A program made the position numbers and the translations under genes. Below the pieces are notes generated by a model, which saw only the letters and a list, made by a program, of their open reading frames with translations, had not been told where the DNA came from and made no database searches. Shown in pieces: positions 9,235 to 18,400 of a stretch of DNA of 52,404 bases. The stretch comes from an uncultured Paludibacter sp. (GTDB lineage: Bacteria > Bacteroidota > Bacteroidia > Bacteroidales > Paludibacteraceae), in contig CALFXE010000017.1 in the NCBI GenBank assembly GCA_937927845.1, forward strand, positions 1-52,404, given 5' to 3'. Every line of letters starts with the position of its first letter. Within the stretch, counting starts at the first letter, position 1.

Positions 9235-9792
9235 ATGAAAAAGACAGTATTAATACTTGCTGTTATGATGGTGAGCCTAACTGCAGGTGCACAGAAGTAC
9301 GTTATTAAAACCAATCCTTTTGGATTAGCTTTTGGCAATTTTAACCTTACGTGTGAAAAGGTGTTCAGTCCAAGTTCTTCTGTAATTATTGCAGGTAATT
9401 ACACTTACAATTTATTAGGCTCGCAAATATCGTTAAGTGGACTTGAAGGTAATTTTACATATGATTTATTAGGTTCTCAGATATCTTTAGGTGGATTCGG
9501 ACTTGGTTATCGTTATTACTTTACGCATGTACGAAAAGCTGTGCCGAGTGGCTTTTACATATCTCCTATGGGGGAGATGGCTATAGGAAAGATTCAGAGA
9601 TCACGTGATACAAAATCAAGCCTATCTGAGTTTGGAATAGGCGGTCTTATAGGATATCAATGGTCGTGGTATAGCGGATTTACCTTAGATTTAGGTATTG
9701 GACCTATGTATACTATGATTAATGTAGATTATAATCTTGTAAGTAGCGGTGTGCTTCCGGCAGGTATTTTTACTGTTGGGTTTGCTTTCTGA
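9235..9792 (+). CDS. small outer-membrane beta-barrel, DUF3575-like
   Basis: This is a 185-residue exported protein with a signal peptide ending at TAGAQ. The mature part is rich in alternating aromatic and small residues and ends in a C-terminal phenylalanine (FTVGFAF), as outer-membrane beta-barrels do. The opening KTNPFGLAFGNFNLTCEKVF resembles DUF3575 proteins. Residues about 56-91 hold a tandem duplication of 18 residues: both units contain TY, one residue, then LLGSQISL, and at the DNA level they are two 54-bp units. This has probably lengthened one hairpin of the barrel. Function is unknown. It is followed by a compact inverted repeat at 9820-9834 and by another predicted barrel gene. 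Confidence 0.75.
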   Translation: MKKTVLILAVMMVSLTAGAQKYVIKTNPFGLAFGNFNLTCEKVFSPSSSVIIAGNYTYNLLGSQISLSGLEGNFTYDLLGSQISLGGFGLGYRYYFTHVRKAVPSGFYISPMGEMAIGKIQRSRDTKSSLSEFGIGGLIGYQWSWYSGFTLDLGIGPMYTMINVDYNLVSSGVLPAGIFTVGFAF

Positions 9793-9819
9793 TTGTTATT
9801 TATACATTAGCATAACTTG

Positions 9820-9834
9820 TCCCGATTATCGGGA
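9820..9834. terminator. short hairpin, possible terminator
   Basis: TCCCGA-TTA-TCGGGA forms a perfect 6-bp GC-rich stem with a 3-base loop 28 bp after the stop of the DUF3575-like gene. The tail is AT-rich but lacks a clean T-run. The remaining 160 bp to the next gene show nothing else recognisable. Confidence 0.4.
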
Positions 9835-10000
9835 TTTATAAATCGTGTAGCAATAGAGATGTTTATGAAAAATATGAGAAATATGAGTAGAGATGAAATC
9901 ATAGAGTCGTTCTATTAATTTGAAATTTTAATTAATCATGAAAACAAATATCTATTACCTACTTATAGATATCACTATTTAAGAAATAAAATTTAAACGC

Positions 10001-11137
10001 ATGAAAAAAACATTATTACTCAGTATTTTCTTCTCTATCATAATTTATGCAGATGCTCAAAGTCGTTATGTCTTAAGCGATGGAAAAGAGATAACCGATT
10101 GTGTGATTCGTGAAAGTACGGAAAAAGAAAACAGTCTGAGATTGTTTGTTTGGAAAGCTGGTGAATATTTCATTTATAAACCTGATGAAGTAAAAGAATA
10201 TCATATAGGTAAACGAAAATCTTATTATTCCATGCCCATATCTCAGGTAGATACTACGTTTTTGCGTTTTGTTCAGAAAATGGTCGATGGAGATACAAAA
10301 TTGTATTGTTATCATAGCGGACAGTACAATGTATATCTTATCCAAAATTCCGACACTACTGTTCAATTGAATAGAAAAACATTTCAAGATGGGCTTTCTC
10401 AGACTTTGCAGGCATGTCCTGAAAAAATAGATGACATTATTGAGTATCTTCAATACGACCGTCATTATCTGAAAAAGTTTATTGAGCAATACAATAACAG
10501 CTGTAACTTTAAACCGTTAAATCTGAGGTGTTTTGGTGTCTTTGCCGGTGCTACAGGAATACTATCGGTAAATCCATCTTATTATTCACCTTACACGATT
10601 GGCGAACGTATGAATCTGAATTTTGGTTTCTTTTTAGAAGAACCTATTAATGCAAGCAACTTTTCTTTTCATGGAGAATTATCATATTCCGGAATACAAT
10701 TTAAAAAGAGTGATGAAGTCCTGTTTCTTGAAAATGATGAGGATAAACCGACTTCTGCTGATACAACTTTGTTTTACTCCTTTGTCAGACAACACTCATT
10801 GAATTTACCTCTTATGATACGATATTCTATGCCTACTCACAAGATACGTCCTTTTGTGAATACAGGTATTCAACTGTCTCTGAATTTGACAAAGAATAGT
10901 TATGAGACTAACTTTCTTTACAGACCCAATATGTCGACTCCCGTCACGAATGTTGTATTAAGCGATCCCGCATATAGCAAGGTACAGCCTTCTTTTCTTT
11001 TAGGTGCCGGAGTCGCCTTCAAATTGGACAGTAAGAAAATGGCATATATAGAATGCAGGTACAGTAAATTATTCGACATGATATTCTCTAACTACGGAGC
11101 AGACAAATTGTCATTACTTGCTTCGTTTAGTTTTTAG
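10001..11137 (+). CDS. outer-membrane beta-barrel protein, porin-like
   Basis: This is a 378-residue exported protein of unknown role. A signal peptide ends at IYADAQ. Residues about 20-165 form a soluble domain (SDGKEITDCVIREST, FIYKPDEVKEYHIG) like the N-terminal regions found before small Bacteroidota barrels. Residues about 175-378 look like an OMP_b-brl_2-type barrel: alternating strands such as LNLPLMIRYSMPTHKIRPFVNTG, SFLLGAGVAFKLD, and a terminal SLLASFSF ending in phenylalanine. It stands alone between the DUF3575-like gene and a phosphoesterase gene. No clear phylum-type promoter was found in the 208-bp upstream gap. Confidence 0.7.
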   Translation: MKKTLLLSIFFSIIIYADAQSRYVLSDGKEITDCVIRESTEKENSLRLFVWKAGEYFIYKPDEVKEYHIGKRKSYYSMPISQVDTTFLRFVQKMVDGDTKLYCYHSGQYNVYLIQNSDTTVQLNRKTFQDGLSQTLQACPEKIDDIIEYLQYDRHYLKKFIEQYNNSCNFKPLNLRCFGVFAGATGILSVNPSYYSPYTIGERMNLNFGFFLEEPINASNFSFHGELSYSGIQFKKSDEVLFLENDEDKPTSADTTLFYSFVRQHSLNLPLMIRYSMPTHKIRPFVNTGIQLSLNLTKNSYETNFLYRPNMSTPVTNVVLSDPAYSKVQPSFLLGAGVAFKLDSKKMAYIECRYSKLFDMIFSNYGADKLSLLASFSF

Positions 11138-11280
11138 TATAAACCGCTGATATTCTTGTTATAGTTTAGAGTTAGGAGTATGGAGTCAATAGTTAGCTTT
11201 AACTCAGAATTCAAAACTCAAAACTGTTGACTATTGACCATAGACCATATTAGCACATTGGCATATTAACACATTATTTA
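11138..11280. repeat. intergenic CACATT-type repeat tract, copy 1
   Basis: The tract opens with a TATAAACCGCTGAT block and ends in near-tandem ATTAGCACATTGGCATATTA units before an AT-rich ribosome-binding region. The same opening recurs at 25782 and the CACATT units recur at about 13475 and 25820, each time directly upstream of a gene for an exported protein. Confidence 0.6.
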
Positions 11281-11283
11281 AAT

Positions 11284-12357
11284 ATGAAACAAACATTATT
11301 AGCAGTTATTGTAGTTATTATTAGCTTATCTACAAACGCACAACATCGTGCTGATCAGCAGCATTTATCAAATCCTAATTCGTTTTCCATGATTTTATTA
11401 GGTGATCCGCAGGGGTATACAAAGTATGATATAAATCAGCCCTTATTTGAATTATGTACCGCTTGGATTGCAGATAATATAGAGCACTTGAATATCAAAG
11501 CCGTTTTGTGTACGGGTGATATTGTCGAGCAGAATGAAAATATTGTACGCAACCGCAAGATGCTAAATCAAACCAGTCGCGAAATGTGGGAAGCTGGTTC
11601 TCGAGCTTTTGAAAGATTGGATAACAAGATTCCATATATCATTTCTGCAGGTAATCATGAGTATGGATATCGGAATTCAGAGAATGGTAAGACACACTTT
11701 CCGGAGTATTTTCCGTTTGAGCGAAATACAGCTTGGCGGGATATATGTGTAAGTGCATTACCAAACAGAAATGGCGTGGTTTCTTTGGAAAATGCAGCCT
11801 TTGAATTCATAGATCCTAACTGGGGGAAGTTATTAGTGATTACTTCTGAATTTGCTCCGAGGGATGAGGTGCTTAATTGGGCAAAAGAACTGGCAGCAAG
11901 CAAACAATACAAAGAGCATAAAGTTATTTTTATGACCCATTCTTTCTTGCAAGAGCGCACTGCCGAGCGGATTAAGGATGAGCATTATGCGATTACACCT
12001 CGAAACTGGGGAGAGGATGTCTGGAAGAAATTAGTAGAACCATCAACGAATATCTTTATGGTTATTTGTGGACATACAGGAAAACCCGGTGATTTTGAAG
12101 ATTCAGTAGCATATCGTGTGGATAAGAATGTAGCAGGAAAAAATGTTCATCAAATGATGTTTAATGTTCAGATCCTCGGCGGTGGATGGGAAGGTAATGG
12201 TGGTGACGGATGGCTGCGTATTCTCGAGTTTTTGCCGGACGGTAAAACAATCAAAGTCAAAACTTATTCTCCTTTATTCGGCATTTCGCCTTCTACGAAA
12301 CACTTGGCACATCGCACAGGAGCACATGATCAGTTTGATATTGTTTGGGAAGAATAA
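11284..12357 (+). CDS. secreted calcineurin-like metallophosphoesterase
   Basis: This is a 357-residue exported phosphoesterase. A signal peptide ends at STNAQ. The dimetal motifs occur in the usual order: GDPQ (about residue 39), GDIVEQ (about 80), GNHEYG (about 122), a histidine in FMTHSF (about 219) and GHTGKPGD (about 262). The first metal motif is GDPQ rather than the common DxH, as in some Bacteroidota exported members. Such enzymes hydrolyse phosphomonoesters or phosphodiesters; the substrate is unknown. The gene starts directly after a CACATT repeat tract and precedes a broken gene. A second, distinct phosphoesterase lies between the sulfatases at 25852. Confidence 0.88.
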   Translation: MKQTLLAVIVVIISLSTNAQHRADQQHLSNPNSFSMILLGDPQGYTKYDINQPLFELCTAWIADNIEHLNIKAVLCTGDIVEQNENIVRNRKMLNQTSREMWEAGSRAFERLDNKIPYIISAGNHEYGYRNSENGKTHFPEYFPFERNTAWRDICVSALPNRNGVVSLENAAFEFIDPNWGKLLVITSEFAPRDEVLNWAKELAASKQYKEHKVIFMTHSFLQERTAERIKDEHYAITPRNWGEDVWKKLVEPSTNIFMVICGHTGKPGDFEDSVAYRVDKNVAGKNVHQMMFNVQILGGGWEGNGGDGWLRILEFLPDGKTIKVKTYSPLFGISPSTKHLAHRTGAHDQFDIVWEE

Positions 12358-12419
12358 ATATGGATAAACGGCTTTAGAAAATATTATTTCATCAATAATT
12401 CCATATAAAATTTAAACAT

Positions 12420-13059
12420 ATGAAATCTCTAAAAAATAAATGCTATTGTCAATTGCTACAATCAGGCAAGTTGTTCGTCTTACTTAGTATTATTGTAGCC
12501 TTAAATTTACCTGTAAAAGCTCAATTTGACATAGAAAAAGGTATTGGCAATTATTATCCTGATGATACAAGGCAAGGTTTTAATTCCATTTTTAAAGATT
12601 TTCCGACAGGAGATTTTTCTGGCACATTGAGTGGAGTTCTTTTTTCTTCAAAAGGATGGTTCGAATGAAGTTTCTAAGTTTATATTTTGTAACGAAGAAG
12701 CATCTTTGCAGATTGAACACGATCCTGATTCGGTTTACGATGTGAGTCGCAAGCATCATATTTTTAGAAGAAGTGACATATCTGTACGCTATACTACTTA
12801 TTTTATATCCAATAGTCTTGAAATTATAGTGGCAGAAGATACTGTAAGTATTAGTACGATAGATGGGGGTTGTGATGTAATTATTAATGGACTTGAATGG
12901 TCATATTCGGCAGATGAAAATACAGAGCAACTATATCTGTATGTTTCTACAGACATAGGTTTATGGAAAAGAAAGACAGGAATAAGTAGTTATGTACTAA
13001 AAGTTGGAAGTCTGCTTTGTTTCGATATTAAGCGTGAGGACGAAAAAGTTAACCTGTAA
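12420..13059 (+). pseudogene. frameshifted exported protein gene of unknown family
   Basis: Two overlapping frames look like one broken gene. The first (12420-12668) has a signal peptide (FVLLSIIVALNLPVKAQ) and a mature start FDIEKGIGNYYPDD. It stops after 82 codons. The second (from about 12640 to 13059, +1 frame) continues with coding-like sequence (KDGSNEVSKFIFCNEEASLQ, WSYSADENTEQLYLYVSTD) but has no start or export signal of its own. The switch maps near the T6 tract at about 12647-12652, a typical slippage or sequencing-error site. The second frame ends close to repeat copy 2, so the 3' end may also be lost. I do not recognise the family. Confidence 0.6.
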
Positions 13060-13119
13060 TTCTCCAATGTCCTATTCTGTTACTGCTGATGCGCCCTGTC
13101 ATAAAGTCTTTGTAACTTC

Positions 13120-13376
13120 GCTACGTATGGGCATTGCCACATCATCCTTTTTGCTGTGGCGGCGCAGGAAGCCTCGCACCGGTCGTGCGTTTAAGCTGTT
13201 ACGTTTTACGATGCCGAACGACCGATATACACTGTTAGCAAGCGAGCGTGTCATCCCGATGGAGCGCAGCGACTGAGGGAACTCCTCTACGATTGTAGTC
13301 GGTTAGACAGTGAGCAGCAAGGGAATTCCTCTGTAGTCGCAGTCGGTTTATGTGAAAAGTCAAGATGACTTCATTA
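13120..13376 (-). repeat. foldback/MITE-like repeat, copy 2 (one arm plus core)
   Basis: This block is inverted relative to copy 3. It ends at 13376 with the conserved terminus (ATGTGAAAAGTCAAGATGAC) and includes the core shared with copy 3 (in reverse complement GTCGTTCGGCAT, AAAACGCACGAC, GCGCCGCCAC, AAAAAGGATGATG). The second arm is missing, and homology fades before about 13120. The weak open frame across it is not credible as a gene. Confidence 0.75.
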
Positions 13377-13464
13377 TGTATAAATACAGAATAATTTAAA
13401 ATTTATTTGTAGATATCCATTTTTATTCTTTGCTTTGCAAAAATTTTTACTGCTGATGTTCTGA

Positions 13465-13525
13465 TTATAGATCATCATATTATCACATTGACATATTAGC
13501 ACATTGGCAAATTAGCACATTATTA
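13465..13525. repeat. intergenic CACATT-type repeat tract, copy 2
   Basis: Three near-tandem units of about 15 bp, each built on TATTAGCACATTGGCA, lie immediately before the start codon of the TIM-barrel-like protein gene. They resemble the tracts at 11138-11280 and 25782-25848. The stretch between repeat copy 2 and this tract is AT-rich and shows nothing else. Confidence 0.6.
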
Positions 13526-13533
13526 TCATCATC

Positions 13534-15402
13534 ATGAAATTCAAAAAAATCTTATTTACATTTGTCTTTTTTAGTCTGGCTACGAGCCTTATTGCTGATT
13601 CGGGTATCTATATTTGCGGGCATTTTAGGCGTGATAGAACCAAAACTGTTACTGCTGTGAAAGAATCAGGGTTCACCTTTGGTATTTTGTTTAATGTACA
13701 TGTAGAAACTGACGGTACACTGACCACCGATGGTGAGGTGATTTGCAAAAATGGTGAATATGTTTTTGATAAAATTATTCAAGGGTATAATAGCGATAAA
13801 GCGCAAGTGGATTATGTGGATGATGTAAATTCACTACTTTCGGGCAGGACTTCATTATTACGATTGGAGCATTGTATAGGCGGATGGGGAAATCATGCTT
13901 ATCAGAATGTTACCAATTTGGTAAATACACAAGGAACAGGAACTTCGAGTATTTTATATAGAAATTTTAAGGCTTTGAAAGATGCTATACCTGCTGTTAT
14001 CGCTATCAATAATGATATTGAACATGATTATGATGCGACTTCACAAGCTAAATTTCATATTATGCTTTATGATATAGGCTTTAAAACTACTATCGCACCT
14101 TATACTAATAAATCATACTGGGAAAGTTTTGTTCAGCAGGTTGAAAATGCACGTCCCGGGGCTGTTGACCGCAACTATTTGCAATGTTACGGCGGAGGTG
14201 CAGGTAATAATCCAAAAGACTGGAAAATCAACAATATTCCAATTTATGGAAGTAGAGATATTGAAGCCAATCCTAATTTGTCACATCAAACTATTGTAAA
14301 TACTATGACAACCTGGAAAAATAATGCAGGCATAGTAGGAGGTTTTTATTGGAACTACAATTATGATAGAGACTTGAAAAAGTTTTCTGCTCCCATAAAT
14401 GAGGTTTTTGGTGGCGGTGAAATAGTTGATCGTGGAAGGACATTGGCAATGGTTTTTCCTGTGAAAGATTATAAAGCTCCACAAACTGATTTTATAGCAG
14501 GGAGTTATACCAAATCTCAAATACAACAAAAAGGATTTGATGCTAAAAAAATTGCAAGTGTCAAGCTGAACGAAGGAGTGAAAATGGTGTTGTTCTCAGA
14601 TGATAATTTCTCAGGTGATTCGATCGAAATAACAGGTAATAATACTAATACTACAACCCTTATTTCACAAGTTAACTCATGGCGGATTCTTGGAAATAGC
14701 TTGGAACAGCTTACAGGTAAGAGTTTTTATATTAAAAATAAACAGAGTGGATTTGTATTAAAACCTTCACGTAATGGTACGGCTTTAACTATTAATCAAA
14801 TGCTTGCAGACACTACTGATTACAGTTTGTGGACATTTGAACTTGCTGAAAATGGATTTTATAAGATAGTAAATAAAGGAAGTGAAAAAGCACTTCAAAC
14901 GGTTAATACACCTCAAGCGGTCTATTTACATGATGGATTGAGTTTAGTTCAATTAGATTACACAGGAGGGTCAAATCAACATTTTTTAGTAAAGAAAAAC
15001 ACTGATGACAGTTACAAATTAATTCTTTACAGCAGTTTAAAATATGTTGGAATTCCTGATAATAGCGCAATGAAAGAAAAAGTATCACCCGTTATTCGGC
15101 GTCTGGGGTCAGCACTGAGTACCGACTGGCAATTAATTCCCGCAAATGAAACCTCAGGTGTTAATGTACATGATGAGAAAGTAACTTTTAAAGTCTCTGA
15201 CAGTGTAGCGAAAAACGAAATAATAATTGAAAGTGCAGCACCATATTTTTCTGCTACTGTATTAGATTTTAACGGACGTGTTGTAATTGGAGAGCAGCAA
15301 ATAGAAAGAAAATTAGATGTGTCCAAACTTACAAATGGAGTATATTTATTACATTTGCAATCAGAAAGTGGTAGTACAGTTGTGCGATTTATAAAGATAT
15401 AA
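13534..15402 (+). CDS. secreted TIM-barrel-like protein with crystallin and ricin-type domains, T9SS cargo
   Basis: This is a 622-residue exported protein. A signal peptide ends near SLIADS. Residues about 22-330 look like a GH18-type TIM barrel: GIYICGHFRRD, the strand RLEHCIGGWG, then AINNDIEHDYD, which has the acidic pattern of a GH18 active site without being canonical. Residues about 343-385 (VKMVLFSDDNFSGDSIEI) resemble one beta/gamma-crystallin motif. Residues about 395-530 are a ricin-type (CBM13-like) lectin fold (SFYIKNKQSGFVLK, YSLWTFELAENGFYKIVN). The C-terminal 75 residues are a T9SS type A sorting domain (FSATVLDFNGRVV, KLTNGVYLLHL). It precedes the HTCS gene by 39 bp and probably acts at the cell surface on glycans. 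The enzyme class is inference. Confidence 0.65.
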   Translation: MKFKKILFTFVFFSLATSLIADSGIYICGHFRRDRTKTVTAVKESGFTFGILFNVHVETDGTLTTDGEVICKNGEYVFDKIIQGYNSDKAQVDYVDDVNSLLSGRTSLLRLEHCIGGWGNHAYQNVTNLVNTQGTGTSSILYRNFKALKDAIPAVIAINNDIEHDYDATSQAKFHIMLYDIGFKTTIAPYTNKSYWESFVQQVENARPGAVDRNYLQCYGGGAGNNPKDWKINNIPIYGSRDIEANPNLSHQTIVNTMTTWKNNAGIVGGFYWNYNYDRDLKKFSAPINEVFGGGEIVDRGRTLAMVFPVKDYKAPQTDFIAGSYTKSQIQQKGFDAKKIASVKLNEGVKMVLFSDDNFSGDSIEITGNNTNTTTLISQVNSWRILGNSLEQLTGKSFYIKNKQSGFVLKPSRNGTALTINQMLADTTDYSLWTFELAENGFYKIVNKGSEKALQTVNTPQAVYLHDGLSLVQLDYTGGSNQHFLVKKNTDDSYKLILYSSLKYVGIPDNSAMKEKVSPVIRRLGSALSTDWQLIPANETSGVNVHDEKVTFKVSDSVAKNEIIIESAAPYFSATVLDFNGRVVIGEQQIERKLDVSKLTNGVYLLHLQSESGSTVVRFIKI

Positions 15403-15441
15403 AACTGACATTCAGAGTTTATCTTTCTTCAGTATTTGTTT

Positions 15442-18400
15442 ATGTTGCAAAAGAAATTATTAATCATTATTATTTCCATTGCTTTGTCGATATTGGCAAT
15501 ACATGCTAATCGTATCGACTTTAGGTTTACTCATCTTACAAATGTAGATGGTATTTCCCAGCAACATATTACATGTCTTATGCAAGACTCGAAAGGGTTT
15601 ATGTGGATAGGTACTAAAAACGGACTTTGTTTGTATAATGGTTATGAAATTAAGCGATATTTTAATATCGATAAAAATGAAAACTCACTAAATCATAATT
15701 TTATCAGAGCTGTTTTTCAGGACGATAAGAATCAAATTTGGATAGGTACAGACAGAGGCTTATGTCGATATTTACCGGAATTTGATATTTTTCAGAGATA
15801 TGATTATCCGCAAGCTTCTACAACTGTATTTTCACAAACACTTTCAGGAGATTTATTTTGTGTTTCCGGAAACAATAGCTTAAATCACTATAATTCGAAT
15901 AAGGACATCTTTGAGAGAGTGGATTTCATAGATGATGCAATTCAGATATTTAGCATGACTGTGGATAAGGCTGATAAATTATGGATTGGCTCTACATCCG
16001 GCATTAAGATATATGATAGAAATTTAATGCAAATAACAGAATATGCTAATCTAAACAGGTACGAAAGCTGGTCGATTGTTGAAGATATTCCCAATACAAT
16101 CTTTATTGATAAGCAAGAAAACATATGGATTGGAAAAAACGGAAATGGACTTGTAAGATTTAATCCTAAAACACAGCAAATTAAACACTGGGATAAGCAA
16201 AACGGACTGAATGACGGTATGGTCAGGACAATAGAGGAGGACGCACAAGGAAGAATCTGGGTAGGAACCGAGAAAGGATTATTTGTATTTTTTGACGATG
16301 AGAATATAATAAATATTCAGCAAGATTATACAAATAATGAAAGTCTGAATGACAACGCTATTTATTGTGTATTAAGTGACAGAGATGATAATATATGGGT
16401 CGGAACTTATTTCGGTGGAATTAATATTTTAAAAAACGACTACAAGCAGTTCAAACACTATAGAGCCGGATATTCGAATTATCTTTTGAAAGGGAAAGCA
16501 ATTCGTAAAATTATTGAAGAAAATGAAGATATGTTGTGGATTGCTACAGAAGATGGGGGCTTAAACAGACTTAACGAAAAAACAGGTGAAATTAAAAAGA
16601 TTACACATCCTGCGATAGTCGATAATGTTCATAGTTTGCTGTTGGACAAACAATCGAATACCTTGTGGATAGGGATGTTTAGAGGAGGAATAACTAAACT
16701 GAATATTAAGACCGGAGCATATAAAAATTATCCTGAAGGTGCTTTAGGCTTAAATTCTGATATGGTTTTTTCAATAGAAGAAGATAAAGATGGAGTTATA
16801 TGGATAGCCTCAGCACGTGGCTTAAGATATTATGACAAACAGAAAGATTATTTCGAACGGTTACCTCACGAAACATTATCTAACTATTTTATTTATACAC
16901 TGTTTGTCGACTCTGAAAATCAAATTTGGATAGGAACACGATCGCAAGGATTGTTTAGATACAACAAAATATCAGGAGAGATAAAAAGTTGGGTTAGCAA
17001 TGAAAGCATTAATGGTTTAAAAGATAACTTTATTACATCAATTTTTGAAGATAGCAATAAGCAAATTTGGATAGGTACAAATAATGGCGGACTTTACTAT
17101 ATCGACAGACAAACAGAAACAATTTATAAAGCAGATTACGAACCGCTACGTCAGGAAAACTGTATTTACGGAACATTAGAAGATGAAAATAAAAACATGT
17201 GGTTCAGTACCAATAACGGACTTATCTGCATGGATGTAAGTAGAAAAAATTTCTATAGATATACAACAGATGAAGGGCTGCCCACAAATCAATTTAACTA
17301 TTCCTCGTGTTTAAAATCAACAAATGGTCGGTTCTATTTTGGAACAGTTAATGGTATGATATCGTTTATACCCAAAGAAGTAGCTATTAATGACGACAAT
17401 CTGAATATTGCATTGATAAACCTTTATATCGATAATCAAGCAGTAACAGCACTACAAAAGAATTCACCTCTTACTAAAAGTTTTGATGAAACTGATAAAA
17501 TTGTTCTTTCTGCTAAGCAAGCACGCTCATTCAGTATTGAATACGCCGCAATAGCATTAGGTCATACCAGTAATATATCTTATTCCATAAAAATGGAAGG
17601 TGTTGATAGAGAATGGAATTATGTAGATAAACAAAGGCGAATAATTTATTCAAACTTACCACACGGCCATTATGTTTTTAAAATAAGAGCCTCATCATCT
17701 AATCAGGAATGGGACAAAGCAAGCGAACGATCACTTGAGGTAGAGATATTACCTCCATTTTACTTATCTGCTTATGCTTATACTATTTATTTTGTCATTA
17801 TCGTTCTAATTCTTTTTGTAGCATATAAAATTGTGTCAATCAGAATTAAGGAGAAAAATCAGATGAAAATGGAGCATCTTGAAAAAGAGAGTATTAAGGC
17901 TATGAATAAAATGAAAATAGATTTTTTCACCAATATATCACATGAACTTAAAACTCCATTGACATTAATAATATCACCTTTACAAAGTGTACTCGAAAGC
18001 AGTAAACTTGATTTCGGACTTAAACCGAGATTGCAAACTGTGTCAAGGAATGCCCGTAAGATGGTGAAATTATTGGAAGAATTGTTGACTTTCAATAAGA
18101 TAGAAGCTGGTCAGACCACCATTTCATTGCAAAAAGGTAATCCTATGGAGTTTCTTGAAGAAATCTACTATTTGTTTAAAGAGATTACCGATAAAAAGGA
18201 AATACATTTTGAACTTGATTTGGAAAATAATGAAGAATTAGTGTGGTACTCGCCTTCTTGTGTGGAAAAAGTGATAAATAATTTACTTTCAAATGCAATT
18301 AAATTTACACCCGAAAAAGGACAAATAAAGCTTTCCGCAAATATTGAAGAAGGTGTAGATGGATTTATTAAGTTAAACGTTGCTGTAGCAGATACAGGAA

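Noticed and set aside
13004..13276. A 90-codon plus-strand frame over repeat copy 2
   Set aside because: It lies in the foldback repeat, has biased composition and is not preserved in the other repeat copies.
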